Part shown: positions 23,162 to 31,679 of the stretch, in pieces
Layout of the letters: every line of letters begins with the position of its first letter
Position numbering within the stretch: the first letter of the stretch is position 1
From: Nitrososphaerales archaeon
Lineage (GTDB): Archaea; Thermoproteota; Nitrososphaeria; Nitrososphaerales; Gagatemarchaeaceae
Length of the DNA: 64,000 bases
Assembly (NCBI GenBank): GCA_014874415.1
Contig: JACWAI010000099.1
Span: forward strand, 1 to 64,000
Direction of reading: 5' to 3'
The notes under the pieces: model-generated
The model's input: the letters and a program-made list of their open reading frames with translations, nothing else
Databases searched by the model: none
Told to the model about the DNA's origin: nothing
Translations under genes and position numbers: made by a program

Positions 23162-24442
23162 TCAGTGCTTGCGCAGAGCCTCTATGCCCCCCATGTAGGG
23201 GGCCAGAGCCTTCGGTATCTTCACGCTCCCGTCCTTCTGCTGGAAATTCTCCACCATGGCCACCAGGGTCCGCGTCACGGCTGCGGTAGAATTGAGAGTA
23301 TGCACCAGAGTCGTTGGGTCGCTCTGCTTCTCCCTGTACCTGATCAGAAGGCGCCTTGCCTGATAGTCCGTGATGTTGCTCGCGGAACCCATCTCCCTGT
23401 ATTTCCCCTGCCCAGGAAGCCAGGCTTCCAAGTCGTAGGTCTTGGCAGACATGAAACCCGTGTCTCCGCTACATAGAGCCACGACACGGTACGGGATTCC
23501 AAGGGTTTGGTAGATCTCTTCATGGTTCGCTATCAGCTCTTCGTGGATCTCCCAGCTCTGTTCAGGCTTGCTGAAGACCACCTGCTCAACCTTGTAGAAT
23601 TGATGGACCCTGAATATCCCTTTGGTGTCCTTCCCGTGGGCGCCCGCCTCGACCCGGAAGCAGGGGCTGAGGCCGCAGTACCTCATGGGGAGTTTTGACG
23701 CATCGATGATTTCGTCCATGTGCATCGACACTAGAGGATGCTCAGAGGTCGCGATGAGATGGAGATCCTCCCCCTCTATCTTGTAGATCACTGGCCCGAA
23801 GTCTTCGAGGTTGACCACCCCTTGGTATGCGGAGCGGTTTAGCATGAACGGTGGCTCCAAGGGGGTGAAGCCCTTGGCGCGGAGAGAGTCGAGGGCGAAC
23901 TGCATTATGGCGTGCTCGAGCTTGACGGCGTCCCCCTTGAGGAAGAAGAATCGAGCCCCTGCGACCTTGGCTCCTCTCTCCATGTCGACCATATCCAGGG
24001 CTGTGAGGATATCGACGTGGTCCTTGGCCTCGAAGCCGAAGTCAGGATGCCTCCCCCAGGTCCGGATGGTCACACTTTCAGTTTCATCCCTGCCGTTGGG
24101 GACGCTTTCGTGCAGGATGTTCGGGAGGCTCAGGAGGGCCCTCGTCAATCTTGCGTTGCTTTCGTCCGCCTTTAACTCCAGCTCCTTAATCTTCTGAGGG
24201 ATATCCTTTACCTCCTTGAGCTTCTCCTCGATCGGCTCTCCCTTCTTCTTCAGGGAAGCGACCTGGGCGGTCAGTTCGTTCTGCCTGTGGCGGAGCCTGT
24301 CGACCTCTGTCTTGAACCTTCGCCAGTCAGAATCAGCGCTCGATGCGGCTTCGACGAGAGGGACCTTGTCGTCAGCGCCCCTCCTCTTCAGGCTGGCTAT
24401 TATGGCGTCGGGGTTTTCGCGCACCAGCTTCACGTCCATCAT
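23162..24442 (-). CDS. serS: seryl-tRNA synthetase
   Basis: Class II synthetase charging tRNA-Ser. In 426 residues: an N-terminal tRNA-binding coiled coil (about 30-105, DRLRHRQNELTAQVASLKKK), then motif 2 (CFRVEAGAHGKDTKGIFRVHQF) and motif 3 (LNSTAAVTRTLVAMVENFQ). It is the common bacterial/eukaryal type, not the rare methanogen type. Part of a minus-strand operon: Pcc1 ends 6 bases upstream. Confidence 0.95.
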   Translation of the reverse strand: MMDVKLVRENPDAIIASLKRRGADDKVPLVEAASSADSDWRRFKTEVDRLRHRQNELTAQVASLKKKGEPIEEKLKEVKDIPQKIKELELKADESNARLTRALLSLPNILHESVPNGRDETESVTIRTWGRHPDFGFEAKDHVDILTALDMVDMERGAKVAGARFFFLKGDAVKLEHAIMQFALDSLRAKGFTPLEPPFMLNRSAYQGVVNLEDFGPVIYKIEGEDLHLIATSEHPLVSMHMDEIIDASKLPMRYCGLSPCFRVEAGAHGKDTKGIFRVHQFYKVEQVVFSKPEQSWEIHEELIANHEEIYQTLGIPYRVVALCSGDTGFMSAKTYDLEAWLPGQGKYREMGSASNITDYQARRLLIRYREKQSDPTTLVHTLNSTAAVTRTLVAMVENFQQKDGSVKIPKALAPYMGGIEALRKH

Positions 24443-24447
24443 CTAGG

Positions 24448-24717
24448 TCAAGCCCTCTGGACCCGGGCTGGCCTTCGATGCGATAAAAGCCATACCTCCT
24501 CAAAGAGCGAGACGTCTCGCAGGATCCCCAAGACGGTCGAAATCGAAACCGAGGCAGAGTCGGATTCGGCGAGGAACTCGATGGCGGCCCCTCTCTCCCG
24601 CACCGAGAGTCGCAAGCCCGGCGGGGCGCCCTCGTTGTCTGCGGCGAGGACGGAGCCCAGCGCTTCACGGACTTCGACGCCGGACAGGACCAGCTTCAGG
24701 GAAGCTCTCGACTTCAA
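24448..24717 (-). CDS. pcc1: KEOPS complex subunit Pcc1
   Basis: Small dimerisation subunit of KEOPS, which makes t6A37 in tRNA together with Kae1 and Bud32. The 89-residue protein shows VLAADNEGAPPGLRLSVRER and SISTVLGILRDVSLFEEV, matching the Pcc1 pattern (short beta-sheet then a long helix that packs on Kae1). Its ATG overlaps the DHH phosphoesterase stop (ATGA). Kae1 and Bud32 lie upstream in the same operon, which supports the call. Subunit Cgi121 is not seen in this window. Confidence 0.75.
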   Translation of the reverse strand: MKSRASLKLVLSGVEVREALGSVLAADNEGAPPGLRLSVRERGAAIEFLAESDSASVSISTVLGILRDVSLFEEVWLLSHRRPARVQRA

Positions 24718-26120
24718 GCGGCGACTCTTTCCAAGACAGCTTTTGAGAAGGATTCCGCCTTTGACGAAGGGATCTTGGCTCCGGCTGCCATGGAATGCCC
24801 GCCCCCCACCCCGTCCACTTCTTCAGCGGCCTCCCGCATTATCAGGCCCAGATTCACTTCCCCAGTGAACGCGTCTCCGACCCTCGACGATATCTTCAGG
24901 TCTGAATCCCTGCTGATGGCGCTCCCCACGACCACCTTGTCCTTGAACTCGGGGGAGGATGTCAAGATCGAGATGACCGGACCCAGGAGCTTCTCGTCGA
25001 CTACGCCATCGCCTCTCACAAGGACCAGGCTGCCGTGCTGCTCGATCCTCGACGGTTCGGATGCGATGCCCTCTAGCGCCTTGTTGATCCCCGACCTGTA
25101 CTCTGAGAGTGTCTTCATCGCTGCCTTCAGTGCCTCCGACCTGTCCCCCAGGCAGATGGATATACCGGTCCCGGTCGCGCCCATCCTTCCGCAAGCGTTG
25201 AGGAGGGTCCCGAACTCCCTCGCGTCTCTCAGTGGGGTGAATGAATCCTCGAATTCGAATGTATAAGCTTCCCCGACTAGGCTCGCGAGAGCCTCGGTCG
25301 CCCCCTCGGCGGTCCCCACTGCACCCGCTATCACTTCTGTCAGCTTCATCTTCTCGTCGGGGGTCAGCGAGGAGATCGTCCTCCAGGTCCCTCCGTCCTT
25401 CAGGGTCATCCCCGATCGATGCAGCGCGGCCAGCACGGCGTCCTTGCTCCCCGTAAGGCCCTTCAGGAACGGGGTCGACGTGAGGGCGACCGCTTCGTGG
25501 ACGGGCCTTGTCTCCCTCCCGGTGAACATCAGGTCCTTGGTGACCGAGAGCAACCCCCGGCCCTGGGCGTCCTCCACGGCCGACCTGTTCAGCCCTGTCA
25601 GGGATCTCCCCTGACCTGTGTCCTGTCTGTCTGCCAGCGCCCCCACGACGGCGAGCGGAGAAAGGTCGTCGTTGGCCGGGTCAAGTGTCGTTGCGAAGTA
25701 GTATGCCATGGCCGACGAGCAGGCTTCCTTCCCGCCGTCGTAGCCGTAGGTCCAGGCGTTGACCACTGACCTGTTCCCGGAGTCTTCCGCCGGGATCTGA
25801 TGGTGGTCGAGGACCAGGTATCTCCCCTTGAAAGCGGATTCCAGTTCAGGGATCAGCGTCGATGCGAGGTCTGTGAAGATGTGGTAGTCGAACTTCTGCG
25901 CCTCCAGGCTGGAGATCGTCTTCGGATCGAGGTCGGGCACAGTCCGAAGGACGACGTTCGCCCCATTGCGCATCAGCGCGGCGAACACTATCGAGCCGCT
26001 GCACAGGCCGTCGGCGTCTATGTGAGTGACGACGAGGACCCGCCTGCCGCTCCGGACTACCTTGAGGAGGTTGGGAGAGAGGGCCCTGTATCTCGCGAGG
26101 AGGCCTTCGAAGTCGGCCAT
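24714..26120 (-). CDS. DHH-family phosphoesterase, archaeal RecJ-like/GAN type
   Basis: A 468-residue DHH/DHHA1 protein. THIDADG (His33, Asp35, Asp37) is motif I, FTDLAS motif II, LVLDHHQIP (Asp105-His106-His107) the DHH motif, and GGGHSMAAGA near residue 440 the DHHA1 motif. All metal-binding residues are present, so it should be active. Archaeal relatives are GINS-associated nuclease (GAN) and other RecJ-like single-strand nucleases; which one this is cannot be fixed from sequence alone. Located between rps15p and pcc1 in the operon. Confidence 0.88.
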   Translation of the reverse strand: MADFEGLLARYRALSPNLLKVVRSGRRVLVVTHIDADGLCSGSIVFAALMRNGANVVLRTVPDLDPKTISSLEAQKFDYHIFTDLASTLIPELESAFKGRYLVLDHHQIPAEDSGNRSVVNAWTYGYDGGKEACSSAMAYYFATTLDPANDDLSPLAVVGALADRQDTGQGRSLTGLNRSAVEDAQGRGLLSVTKDLMFTGRETRPVHEAVALTSTPFLKGLTGSKDAVLAALHRSGMTLKDGGTWRTISSLTPDEKMKLTEVIAGAVGTAEGATEALASLVGEAYTFEFEDSFTPLRDAREFGTLLNACGRMGATGTGISICLGDRSEALKAAMKTLSEYRSGINKALEGIASEPSRIEQHGSLVLVRGDGVVDEKLLGPVISILTSSPEFKDKVVVGSAISRDSDLKISSRVGDAFTGEVNLGLIMREAAEEVDGVGGGHSMAAGAKIPSSKAESFSKAVLERVAA

Positions 26121-26134
26121 AGGCCACCTTCCGA

Positions 26135-26584
26135 CTACGCCAGCTGGGCGACGACCGCGGTGTACTTGAAGTCGCTCGACAGGATTCCTTTCTGCTTGTA
26201 ATATTTAGAGAGGCGGTAGATCTTCGCTTCCACCAGCTCGAGGGAATGGACGTTCTTCCTGTCGCTCTTGTGCGCCTTCAGGTGTTTCTGGACCCGCTGC
26301 GCCCTTTCTATGAGGTCCTGGAGGTCCTGTGGGACTTTGGGAGCGACCTTGCCTTCGGCCAGCACCTTGCCCAGGGACTTGCCCAGGAGCGGCTTCAGGA
26401 GTGGAACACCATAATCGTCGCGGAGGGTCTGGCCAATCCTGCTCGGGGAGACACCGTCTTTTGCAAGCTTGAGCACCGTCGCCTTCGCGTCGCCGGGGGT
26501 CGTGGTGACCCAGTTGGGCGTGTTCTTGCTAGGGGGCCTCGTCTGGTGAGACTTCCCGTGCCTGTGAGAATGGATCCTGGCCAT
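26135..26584 (-). CDS. rps15: small-subunit ribosomal protein S15 (archaeal S15P/S13e)
   Basis: 149 residues from ATG 26584: MARIHSHRHGKSHQTRPP is the characteristic archaeal/eukaryotic N-terminus, and GVSPSRIGQTLRDDYGVP and HSLELVEAKIYRLSKYYK are the conserved helices. Eight further in-frame codons upstream are probably untranslated. TATA-like CGTTTATCAG lies about 35-44 bases upstream, so this gene may have its own promoter inside the operon. Confidence 0.95.
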   Translation of the reverse strand: MARIHSHRHGKSHQTRPPSKNTPNWVTTTPGDAKATVLKLAKDGVSPSRIGQTLRDDYGVPLLKPLLGKSLGKVLAEGKVAPKVPQDLQDLIERAQRVQKHLKAHKSDRKNVHSLELVEAKIYRLSKYYKQKGILSSDFKYTAVVAQLA

Positions 26585-26648
26585 GTTTGGACGGTTCAGT
26601 CGAGTCATCCGTGTTGGGCTGATAAACGTTGCCCGCCGACAACTCGTT

Positions 26649-27323
26649 TCATATGATCCGGGCGTACCTCCCCCTCCTCTCTATGCTATGCAGCTGCTTC
26701 TGAACTGCCCTGGACCTTCCAGGGCCCGCCACAGAGGTGTACCCCCGGAGCAATGCTTCCAGGGCAGGTTCGGCCGCCTCCGCATGGGCGCCGAAGAGCG
26801 TCTCTTTGATGAGCCTCAGATCCACGGCGTGGTCCTCCAGCCTTGTGGTCCTGATCGAGAGTCCGAAGTCGATGAAGACGAGCGTCCCGTCCCTCCTCAC
26901 CAAGTTGGCGGTGGTCAGGTCCCCGTGCATCATCCCAGCCGCATGGAGCCTGGCGGCCCCCTGGCCGAACTCGAAGAACGTGTCGGCCATCTTCTCCTGT
27001 GACAACCTTTCGACGAGGTCCTTGACCCTTTCCCCACGGACGAACTCCATGACCAGGGTCGAAGTTGGCACGTCCACGCAGTAAAGGAAAGGGGAGGGGA
27101 CACCCGCATCCTTCGCGGAGCGGATCATCTCCGCCTCCCTCACCGTCCTCTGCCGTCTTATCGCCTCGTCGATGACAGGGAGCCTGTACTTCAGGGGCTT
27201 CCTGATCTTGTAGACCGCGTCGAGCCCCTGCCACTCCCCGCGGACCACGTCTGCTTCGGCTCCCTTGTAGAGGAGGAGCCCATGAATGGTTTCAGCTGCG
27301 CCATGGTATGTCGACGCGGTCAA
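26649..27323 (-). CDS. bud32: KEOPS kinase/ATPase Bud32
   Basis: Small RIO-like kinase that activates Kae1 in t6A synthesis. LYKGAEADVVRGEW replaces the glycine loop, VYKIRKPLKYRLP holds the lysine, MHGDLTTANLV the catalytic loop Asp and FIDFGLSIRT the DFG-like motif, all typical. C-terminal RRGRYARII is a variant of the basic tail. The start is uncertain: TTG 27323 gives 224 residues and overlaps the kae1 end by 32 bases; the longer reading to 27404 lies inside kae1. Separate Kae1 and Bud32 genes here contrast with fused forms of some archaea. Confidence 0.92.
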   Translation of the reverse strand: MTASTYHGAAETIHGLLLYKGAEADVVRGEWQGLDAVYKIRKPLKYRLPVIDEAIRRQRTVREAEMIRSAKDAGVPSPFLYCVDVPTSTLVMEFVRGERVKDLVERLSQEKMADTFFEFGQGAARLHAAGMMHGDLTTANLVRRDGTLVFIDFGLSIRTTRLEDHAVDLRLIKETLFGAHAEAAEPALEALLRGYTSVAGPGRSRAVQKQLHSIERRGRYARII

Positions 27324-28284
27324 GCCTCCAAGACTGTAGGACCTGCGAGTCCTCGATGGGAACCTTGATGTCGCTCTTGTAGGCGAGCCATCCTGTCCAG
27401 GCAATCTGTGCTCCGCAGTCCCCGCTGTACTCGATGGGGGGCATGGCGACGCTGGCGCCGTGCCTCTCTGCCATTTCGCTCATCATGCCGCTCAGGCGCC
27501 TGTTTGCTGCGACCCCCCCAACGACCATGACCTCCTTTTTCCCGGTGAACGCCAGAGCCCTCTCGGTCACCTCAGCCACCATGGCGAATGCCGTCTCCTG
27601 GACCGAGTAGGACACCTCGGAGAAGGACCTACCACCGTCGAGGAGGAGCTTTGACGCCGTCAGAAGGCCCGAGAAGGAGACGTCGTTGCCTTTCACGGCG
27701 TATGGGAGCCTGAGGTAGCTCGTCGAAGTCGAGGCCGCCTCCTCTATCGCCCTCCCGCAGGGAGACGCAAGGCCGTGGTGGCGGCCGAACTGGTCTAGGA
27801 GCTGGCCAAGGGTCAGGTCCAGGGACTCTCCCAACACCCGCCAACGCCCCCCCGAGTACGCTAGTATCATTGTGTGCCCGCCGGAGACTAGCAGGACCAC
27901 AGGGTCTTTCGCCCCGGTGAGGAGGCAGCCGAGCTCGATGTGACCGACTGCGTGGTTGACGGGGACCAGCGGGACCCCCAGTGAGGCCGCCAGGGTTCTC
28001 GCGACCACAGCACCCACCCTGAGGCAGGGTCCCAGCCCAGGCCCCATGGCGTAGGAGATGGCACTGAGGTCCCCCAATGGCACCCCAGACCTGTCGACTG
28101 CCTCGGCCAGGACCCCGGGCGCGGCCGCCAGGTGGCTCTGGGACGCTTCGAAGGGGTGAATCCCGCTCCCCTCCGGTGGCTTGTAGACAGACTTCGCGTT
28201 GGAGAGGATCCGGCCGTCGGACGAGACAACGGACACGGAAAAGGTGTGGGCCGTGCTCTCGACCCCGAGGATGTATCCCCTCAT
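27292..28284 (-). CDS. kae1: KEOPS catalytic subunit Kae1 (tRNA t6A transferase)
   Basis: Transfers the threonylcarbamoyl group to A37 of ANN-reading tRNAs. In 330 residues: ILGVESTAHTFSV (ATP-binding), VNHAVGHIELG with the iron-binding His pair, LLVSGGHTMI, VVGGVAANRRL and EYSGDCGAQIAWTG with the last metal ligand. All expected ASKHA-fold motifs are present. It begins 6 bases after an unknown gene and overlaps bud32, forming the core of the KEOPS operon. Confidence 0.95.
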   Translation of the reverse strand: MRGYILGVESTAHTFSVSVVSSDGRILSNAKSVYKPPEGSGIHPFEASQSHLAAAPGVLAEAVDRSGVPLGDLSAISYAMGPGLGPCLRVGAVVARTLAASLGVPLVPVNHAVGHIELGCLLTGAKDPVVLLVSGGHTMILAYSGGRWRVLGESLDLTLGQLLDQFGRHHGLASPCGRAIEEAASTSTSYLRLPYAVKGNDVSFSGLLTASKLLLDGGRSFSEVSYSVQETAFAMVAEVTERALAFTGKKEVMVVGGVAANRRLSGMMSEMAERHGASVAMPPIEYSGDCGAQIAWTGWLAYKSDIKVPIEDSQVLQSWRLDRVDIPWRS

Positions 28285-28290
28285 CGTCGA

Positions 28291-28815
28291 CTACATCTTG
28301 CGGGTCTGACGATAAAGGTCGCCCAGGAGGTTGATGTAGGGCTTGACCTCTATAAGGAAGTCTTCGAACTTCGCCCTCTCGAACGTCGAGTCGTGCTTCT
28401 TCCCGTCCACCACAATCTTGGCGGCCAGGACTATCCCTCCGCTCCTGTCAGGGTTCGCCTTCAGCTTCGGGAAGTGGATCAGTGCACCGTACCCGACCCG
28501 CTGCTTCCCCTTCGTGAAGACGACGTTGTAATACATACTAAGCGTCTTGGTGAACTGGGCAAGCTGTTTCTTCCTGCTCTCGCTCCTTTTCACGTTGTCG
28601 AAGTTCGCCGTGGCGAGGGTGTCGATCATCTCCTTGAGAATCTTCATGTCGCCGACTCTGTTGGTGTAGCCGGCGTACTCGATGGGCAGCTGGTAGACGC
28701 TCTGCATGACCGAGTCCCAGTCGTCGACCACCGCGTAGGTCTCGGTGTCCATGTTCATCTCGCGCTTCAGCTCGTCGGAGAGGATGTCCTCGATGGTCAG
28801 CTTCTTGGGCGCCAC
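28291..28815 (-). CDS. conserved-looking protein of unknown function directly upstream of kae1
   Basis: A 174-residue acidic-to-basic protein that I do not recognise. The N-terminal half is helical (LTIEDILSDELKREMNM, VGDMKILKEMIDTLATANF); the middle has RKKQLAQFTKTLSMYYNVVF and a GKQRVGYGALIHFPKL strand, and the C-terminus is again helical. No signal peptide, metal motif or known KEOPS subunit pattern is visible (it does not look like Cgi121 or Gon7). It is the first gene of the kae1-bud32 operon, 6 bases before kae1, so a role in tRNA modification or translation is suggested only by context. Confidence 0.6.
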   Translation of the reverse strand: MAPKKLTIEDILSDELKREMNMDTETYAVVDDWDSVMQSVYQLPIEYAGYTNRVGDMKILKEMIDTLATANFDNVKRSESRKKQLAQFTKTLSMYYNVVFTKGKQRVGYGALIHFPKLKANPDRSGGIVLAAKIVVDGKKHDSTFERAKFEDFLIEVKPYINLLGDLYRQTRKM

Positions 28816-28906
28816 ATGAAGGCGTTCCGGACGGGCATAGTTAATCTTCTCTGTGGCCGATTCTCCTCTTCGTTTCTTGACGTTAGGAGGTCGGCTGGAA
28901 GCACAG

Positions 28907-28915
28907 CTTATAGTG
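28907..28915 (+). promoter_or_regulatory. TATA box of the exosome-associated RNA-binding gene
   Basis: CTTATAGTG, 23-31 bases before ATG 28938. Confidence 0.45.
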
Positions 28916-28937
28916 GGACTCCGATTCGGAGTCTACG

Positions 28938-29369
28938 ATGAAAAGCCCCTTTCAGTCACTGGACCTATCGTACCTCCTTCACGCTACGGAGGACCCCGAG
29001 AAGGTCGAGTCTGCCGTCAGGATCGCATTCGAGTCCGAAGCCCCGCTTGAGAAGGAAGAGATGTCCGGCCACTTCGGCAACACCATAATGAAGTTCGGAC
29101 TTCATCTGCACGGGGAAGATGCTTGGAAGGCGTTTCAGGTGTTGATGTCAAAGCTCCCTAGGGCGCTGAAAGGAGAGCTGGCGAACAACCTTGACGGGCA
29201 TGTAGATGAGCACTCCTCGCTTTTCGTGAGGCTCGACAAGCAGAAGCTCGTGATGGGAGAACTGGCGCTGGGGTCGAACGACGTAATCAGGCTGAAGGTC
29301 AAGCCGAGGGCCTTCGTAATGAAGGGGCGCGCGAAGGAGTTCTTCGCCGGCCTGCTGGAGGAGAAGTAA
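28938..29369 (+). CDS. RNA-binding protein of the DUF54 (exosome-associated) family
   Basis: A 143-residue protein with the PF01877-type pattern: EKVESAVRIAFESEAPLEKEE, GHFGNTIMKF, then a helix and HSSLFVRLDKQKLVMGELAL followed by NDVIRLKVKPRAFV. Members lie near exosome and RNase P genes and bind RNA. The next gene starts 16 bases after its stop and may encode an RNase P-type subunit, which supports an RNA-processing role. Confidence 0.8.
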   Translation: MKSPFQSLDLSYLLHATEDPEKVESAVRIAFESEAPLEKEEMSGHFGNTIMKFGLHLHGEDAWKAFQVLMSKLPRALKGELANNLDGHVDEHSSLFVRLDKQKLVMGELALGSNDVIRLKVKPRAFVMKGRAKEFFAGLLEEK

Positions 29370-29385
29370 GCTGTCAAAGCGCTAC

Positions 29386-29670
29386 GTGCTTTTCCTGGCG
29401 AGCTCCGACCTCACCGATGAAGATGTCAAGGCATTTGCTAGCATAATAGATCGCAGGCACGGACCGGCGAAGGTCATTCCGGTGAAAGGGAACCCAAGGT
29501 CATTGATAGTCAAGACGACGAACGCCATCGCCCCGCTGCTCCGGGGGGAAGGAGCAGGCTTCAGGCTCGGCGACAAGAGCCTGGTCAGCGTCCTCACGTC
29601 CGGCGCCATAGGTAACCTCAAAAGGAGAGCGACGAGGGCGGCCCCGAATGGCGAAATACCTCAGCGATGA
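29386..29670 (+). CDS. Rpp14/Pop5-like small protein, possible RNase P subunit
   Basis: A 94-residue protein from GTG 29386. YVLFLASS-type first strand, RRHGPAKVIPVKGNPRSLIV, then a helix with APLLRG and the ending VSVLTSGAIGNLKRRATRA resemble the Pop5 (RNase P component 2) core, whose last motif is vSGTi..l+++. Its position after the exosome-associated gene is typical for RNase P/exosome islands. The similarity is judged by pattern, and the protein is shorter than usual. The end overlaps the SCP2 gene start by 23 bases. Confidence 0.45.
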   Translation: MLFLASSDLTDEDVKAFASIIDRRHGPAKVIPVKGNPRSLIVKTTNAIAPLLRGEGAGFRLGDKSLVSVLTSGAIGNLKRRATRAAPNGEIPQR

Positions 29671-30025
29671 ATACTTCTCTCAGGTGCTCGCTGCACTGAC
29701 CCAGGACCAGAAGTGGGCCGAGAGCACGAAGACTCTCAAGACGAGCATCGCACTGAGCGTGCCTGACATCGGGCAGAACTACATCCTTGGGGTGGAGAAC
29801 GGGACGACGTCCCTGCAAAAGGTCGCGCCGGGGACCCCGGCGGAGTTCTCACTGGAAGGCACCTATGACTCCTGGTGCAAGGTGGCGAAAGGAGAGGTGG
29901 ACCTTCAGTCGGCGGTGCTGAAAGGGCAGCTCAGGTTCAAGGGCTCCCTCGTGAAGGTGCTGTCCCTAAGGGACAAGCTTGCCAGGGTCGCAGACGTGAT
30001 GAAAGAAGTCCCGAAAGAGTTCTAG
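29648..30025 (+). CDS. SCP2 (sterol carrier protein 2)-domain protein
   Basis: A 125-residue single-domain lipid/acyl-CoA carrier-like protein. The SCP2 fold is suggested by IALSVPDIGQNYILGVENG and FSLEGTYDSWCKVAKGEVDLQSAVLKGQLRFKGS, with the DLQSAVLKGQLRFKG segment matching the conserved dqaf..Gklkv.GD region. It ends overlapping (4 bases) with the DUF35 gene on the other strand, at the edge of the acyl-CoA cluster. Binding of acyl-CoAs is a plausible but unproven role. Confidence 0.8.
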   Translation: MAKYLSDEYFSQVLAALTQDQKWAESTKTLKTSIALSVPDIGQNYILGVENGTTSLQKVAPGTPAEFSLEGTYDSWCKVAKGEVDLQSAVLKGQLRFKGSLVKVLSLRDKLARVADVMKEVPKEF

Positions 30026-30453
30026 GCCTTCACGAAGACGTAGTACGGATTTCCTTCTTTGCTGGTCCGCGCCTCGACCTTCATCTTCATCCCGTGCCTG
30101 ACTTCCTCAGGCTTGACCCCCTCCAGCCAGGCAAGCACCTTGAGCCCTTCGGATAGCTCCCCTATGGCGATGACGTAGGAGTCGCTGTCCGCGAAGCTGG
30201 CAGGGGTCATGCGTACGTGGGTGAACGTCACGAGGGTCGCGTCCCTGTCAAGGTCGACCCATTGGAACTCGCTGCCCATGCACCTGGGACAGTCGGCCTG
30301 CGGGGGGAAGGAGACGTTGCCGCAGTTGGAGCACTTCGTTGTCACGAACCCACCCCGCTTGAGGGCATCCCAGAACTCGTGGGTCTTCGAGATAGGGATG
30401 TCGAACCTGAGATTGAGGGCCCTCCGCGAGTGCAGGGACGGGGCTTCCGACAC
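30022..30453 (-). CDS. DUF35 zinc-ribbon/OB-fold protein, thiolase partner
   Basis: A 143-residue protein with a rubredoxin-like zinc ribbon (KCSNC at about 40-44 and CPRC at about 55-58) and a C-terminal OB fold (TLVTFTHVRMTPASF, GELSEGLKVLAWLEGVKPEEV). Such proteins bind CoA and bridge thiolase with its partner enzyme. It follows the thiolase gene with a 2-base gap, the normal arrangement. Confidence 0.88.
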   Translation of the reverse strand: MSEAPSLHSRRALNLRFDIPISKTHEFWDALKRGGFVTTKCSNCGNVSFPPQADCPRCMGSEFQWVDLDRDATLVTFTHVRMTPASFADSDSYVIAIGELSEGLKVLAWLEGVKPEEVRHGMKMKVEARTSKEGNPYYVFVKA

Positions 30454-30455
30454 GG

Positions 30456-31616
30456 CTAGCTCCTCGAGAGGATGGTCACGTAGGCGTAGTGCCCGGTCCC
30501 CCCGATGTTGTGCATGAGCCCGAAGCCGTTCTTGATGGGTGCCTGGCGCTTGCCCGCCTCTCCCCTCAGCTGCTTCGTGATCTCGACCGCCATGGAGACG
30601 CCTGTCGCCCCGATCGGGTGCCCCTTCGCCTTCAGCCCGCCGTCAAGGTTCACGGGTATCTTGCCCCCGAGCTCCGTCTGGCCCTCTCGGATCAGCTTGG
30701 CCGCCTCCCCCTTCTTGCAGAAGCCCAGGTCTTCGTAGGCCATCAGCTCGGCGATGGTGAAGCAGTCGTGGGCCGTGGCGACGTCGATGTCCTGAGGGGT
30801 CACCTTGGCCATGGAGTATGCCTTCTTGGCCGCGGTGACCGCGGCTTGGAGCCCGACGTAGTCCCCCCTCCTGCTCAGGTTCGCCGTGTCCGAGGAGTAG
30901 CCGACCCCCTTGATCCAAACAGGCGTGTCGGTAAGCTTCTTCGCTGCATCCTCGGAGGCGAGGACGACTGCCGCAGAACCGTCTGTCAGAGGGCAGGAGT
31001 CGTAGAGCTTGAGGGGCCAGGCGACGACCTGTGACCCCATCGCCTTCTCGAGGGAGATTTCCTTCTGGAACTGCGCCAGCGGGTTCATGGAACCATAATG
31101 ATGCGCCTTGACAGACACCCTGGACATGTCCTCTTCCGTAGTCCCGAACTTGTTCATGTGGGCGACGGCGTAGAGGGCGTAGTAGGCAGGGAAGGTCATG
31201 CCATAGTTCTCGAACTCCCACATGTACGAACCTGCTCTGCCGATCAGCTCCACCGACGTAGGAGTGTCGACCTCAGTCATCTTCTCTACCCCCACGGCCA
31301 TGGCCACGTCGGTCTCTCCGCTGAGTATGCTGTTGTAGGCCGACTTCAGCGCCGCGCTCCCGCTCGCGCAGGCCGCCTCCACGCGCATCGTCCCTGCTCC
31401 ACTCAATCCAGCGTACTCGTCGACGACCACCGCGGGGAGGGACTCCTCGTACCACCCCCCTGCGCTTCCCACAACGACGTTCCCGATGTCCTTCCTGTCC
31501 ACGCCGGAGTCGTCGACGGCCTGCTTGATGGACTCGAACGCCAGCTCCCCGACGTTGACGTCAGTCCTCCGGCCGAACTTGCTGTGCCCTATGCCGACGA
31601 TGGCGACCCTGCTCAA
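30456..31616 (-). CDS. thiolase-family protein (acetyl-CoA acetyltransferase, archaeal type)
   Basis: 386 residues with the thiolase fold. RVEAACASGSAAL carries the nucleophilic Cys near residue 84, HDCF the first His region, LDGGLKAKGHPIGATG the conserved His and GFGLMHNIGGTGHYA the end, where HNIGG replaces the CxGGG of degradative thiolases. This matches the archaeal acetoacetyl-CoA-forming type that works with DUF35 and HMG-CoA synthase. No HMG-CoA synthase is in this window, so its partner may be elsewhere or it may serve the beta-oxidation genes here. Confidence 0.88.
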   Translation of the reverse strand: MSRVAIVGIGHSKFGRRTDVNVGELAFESIKQAVDDSGVDRKDIGNVVVGSAGGWYEESLPAVVVDEYAGLSGAGTMRVEAACASGSAALKSAYNSILSGETDVAMAVGVEKMTEVDTPTSVELIGRAGSYMWEFENYGMTFPAYYALYAVAHMNKFGTTEEDMSRVSVKAHHYGSMNPLAQFQKEISLEKAMGSQVVAWPLKLYDSCPLTDGSAAVVLASEDAAKKLTDTPVWIKGVGYSSDTANLSRRGDYVGLQAAVTAAKKAYSMAKVTPQDIDVATAHDCFTIAELMAYEDLGFCKKGEAAKLIREGQTELGGKIPVNLDGGLKAKGHPIGATGVSMAVEITKQLRGEAGKRQAPIKNGFGLMHNIGGTGHYAYVTILSRS

Positions 31617-31679
31617 CCTAACTCATCTGGGGCGGACACAACGTCGCTCGTATTTCAATTTCTTTTCCGGGCGGTGCGG

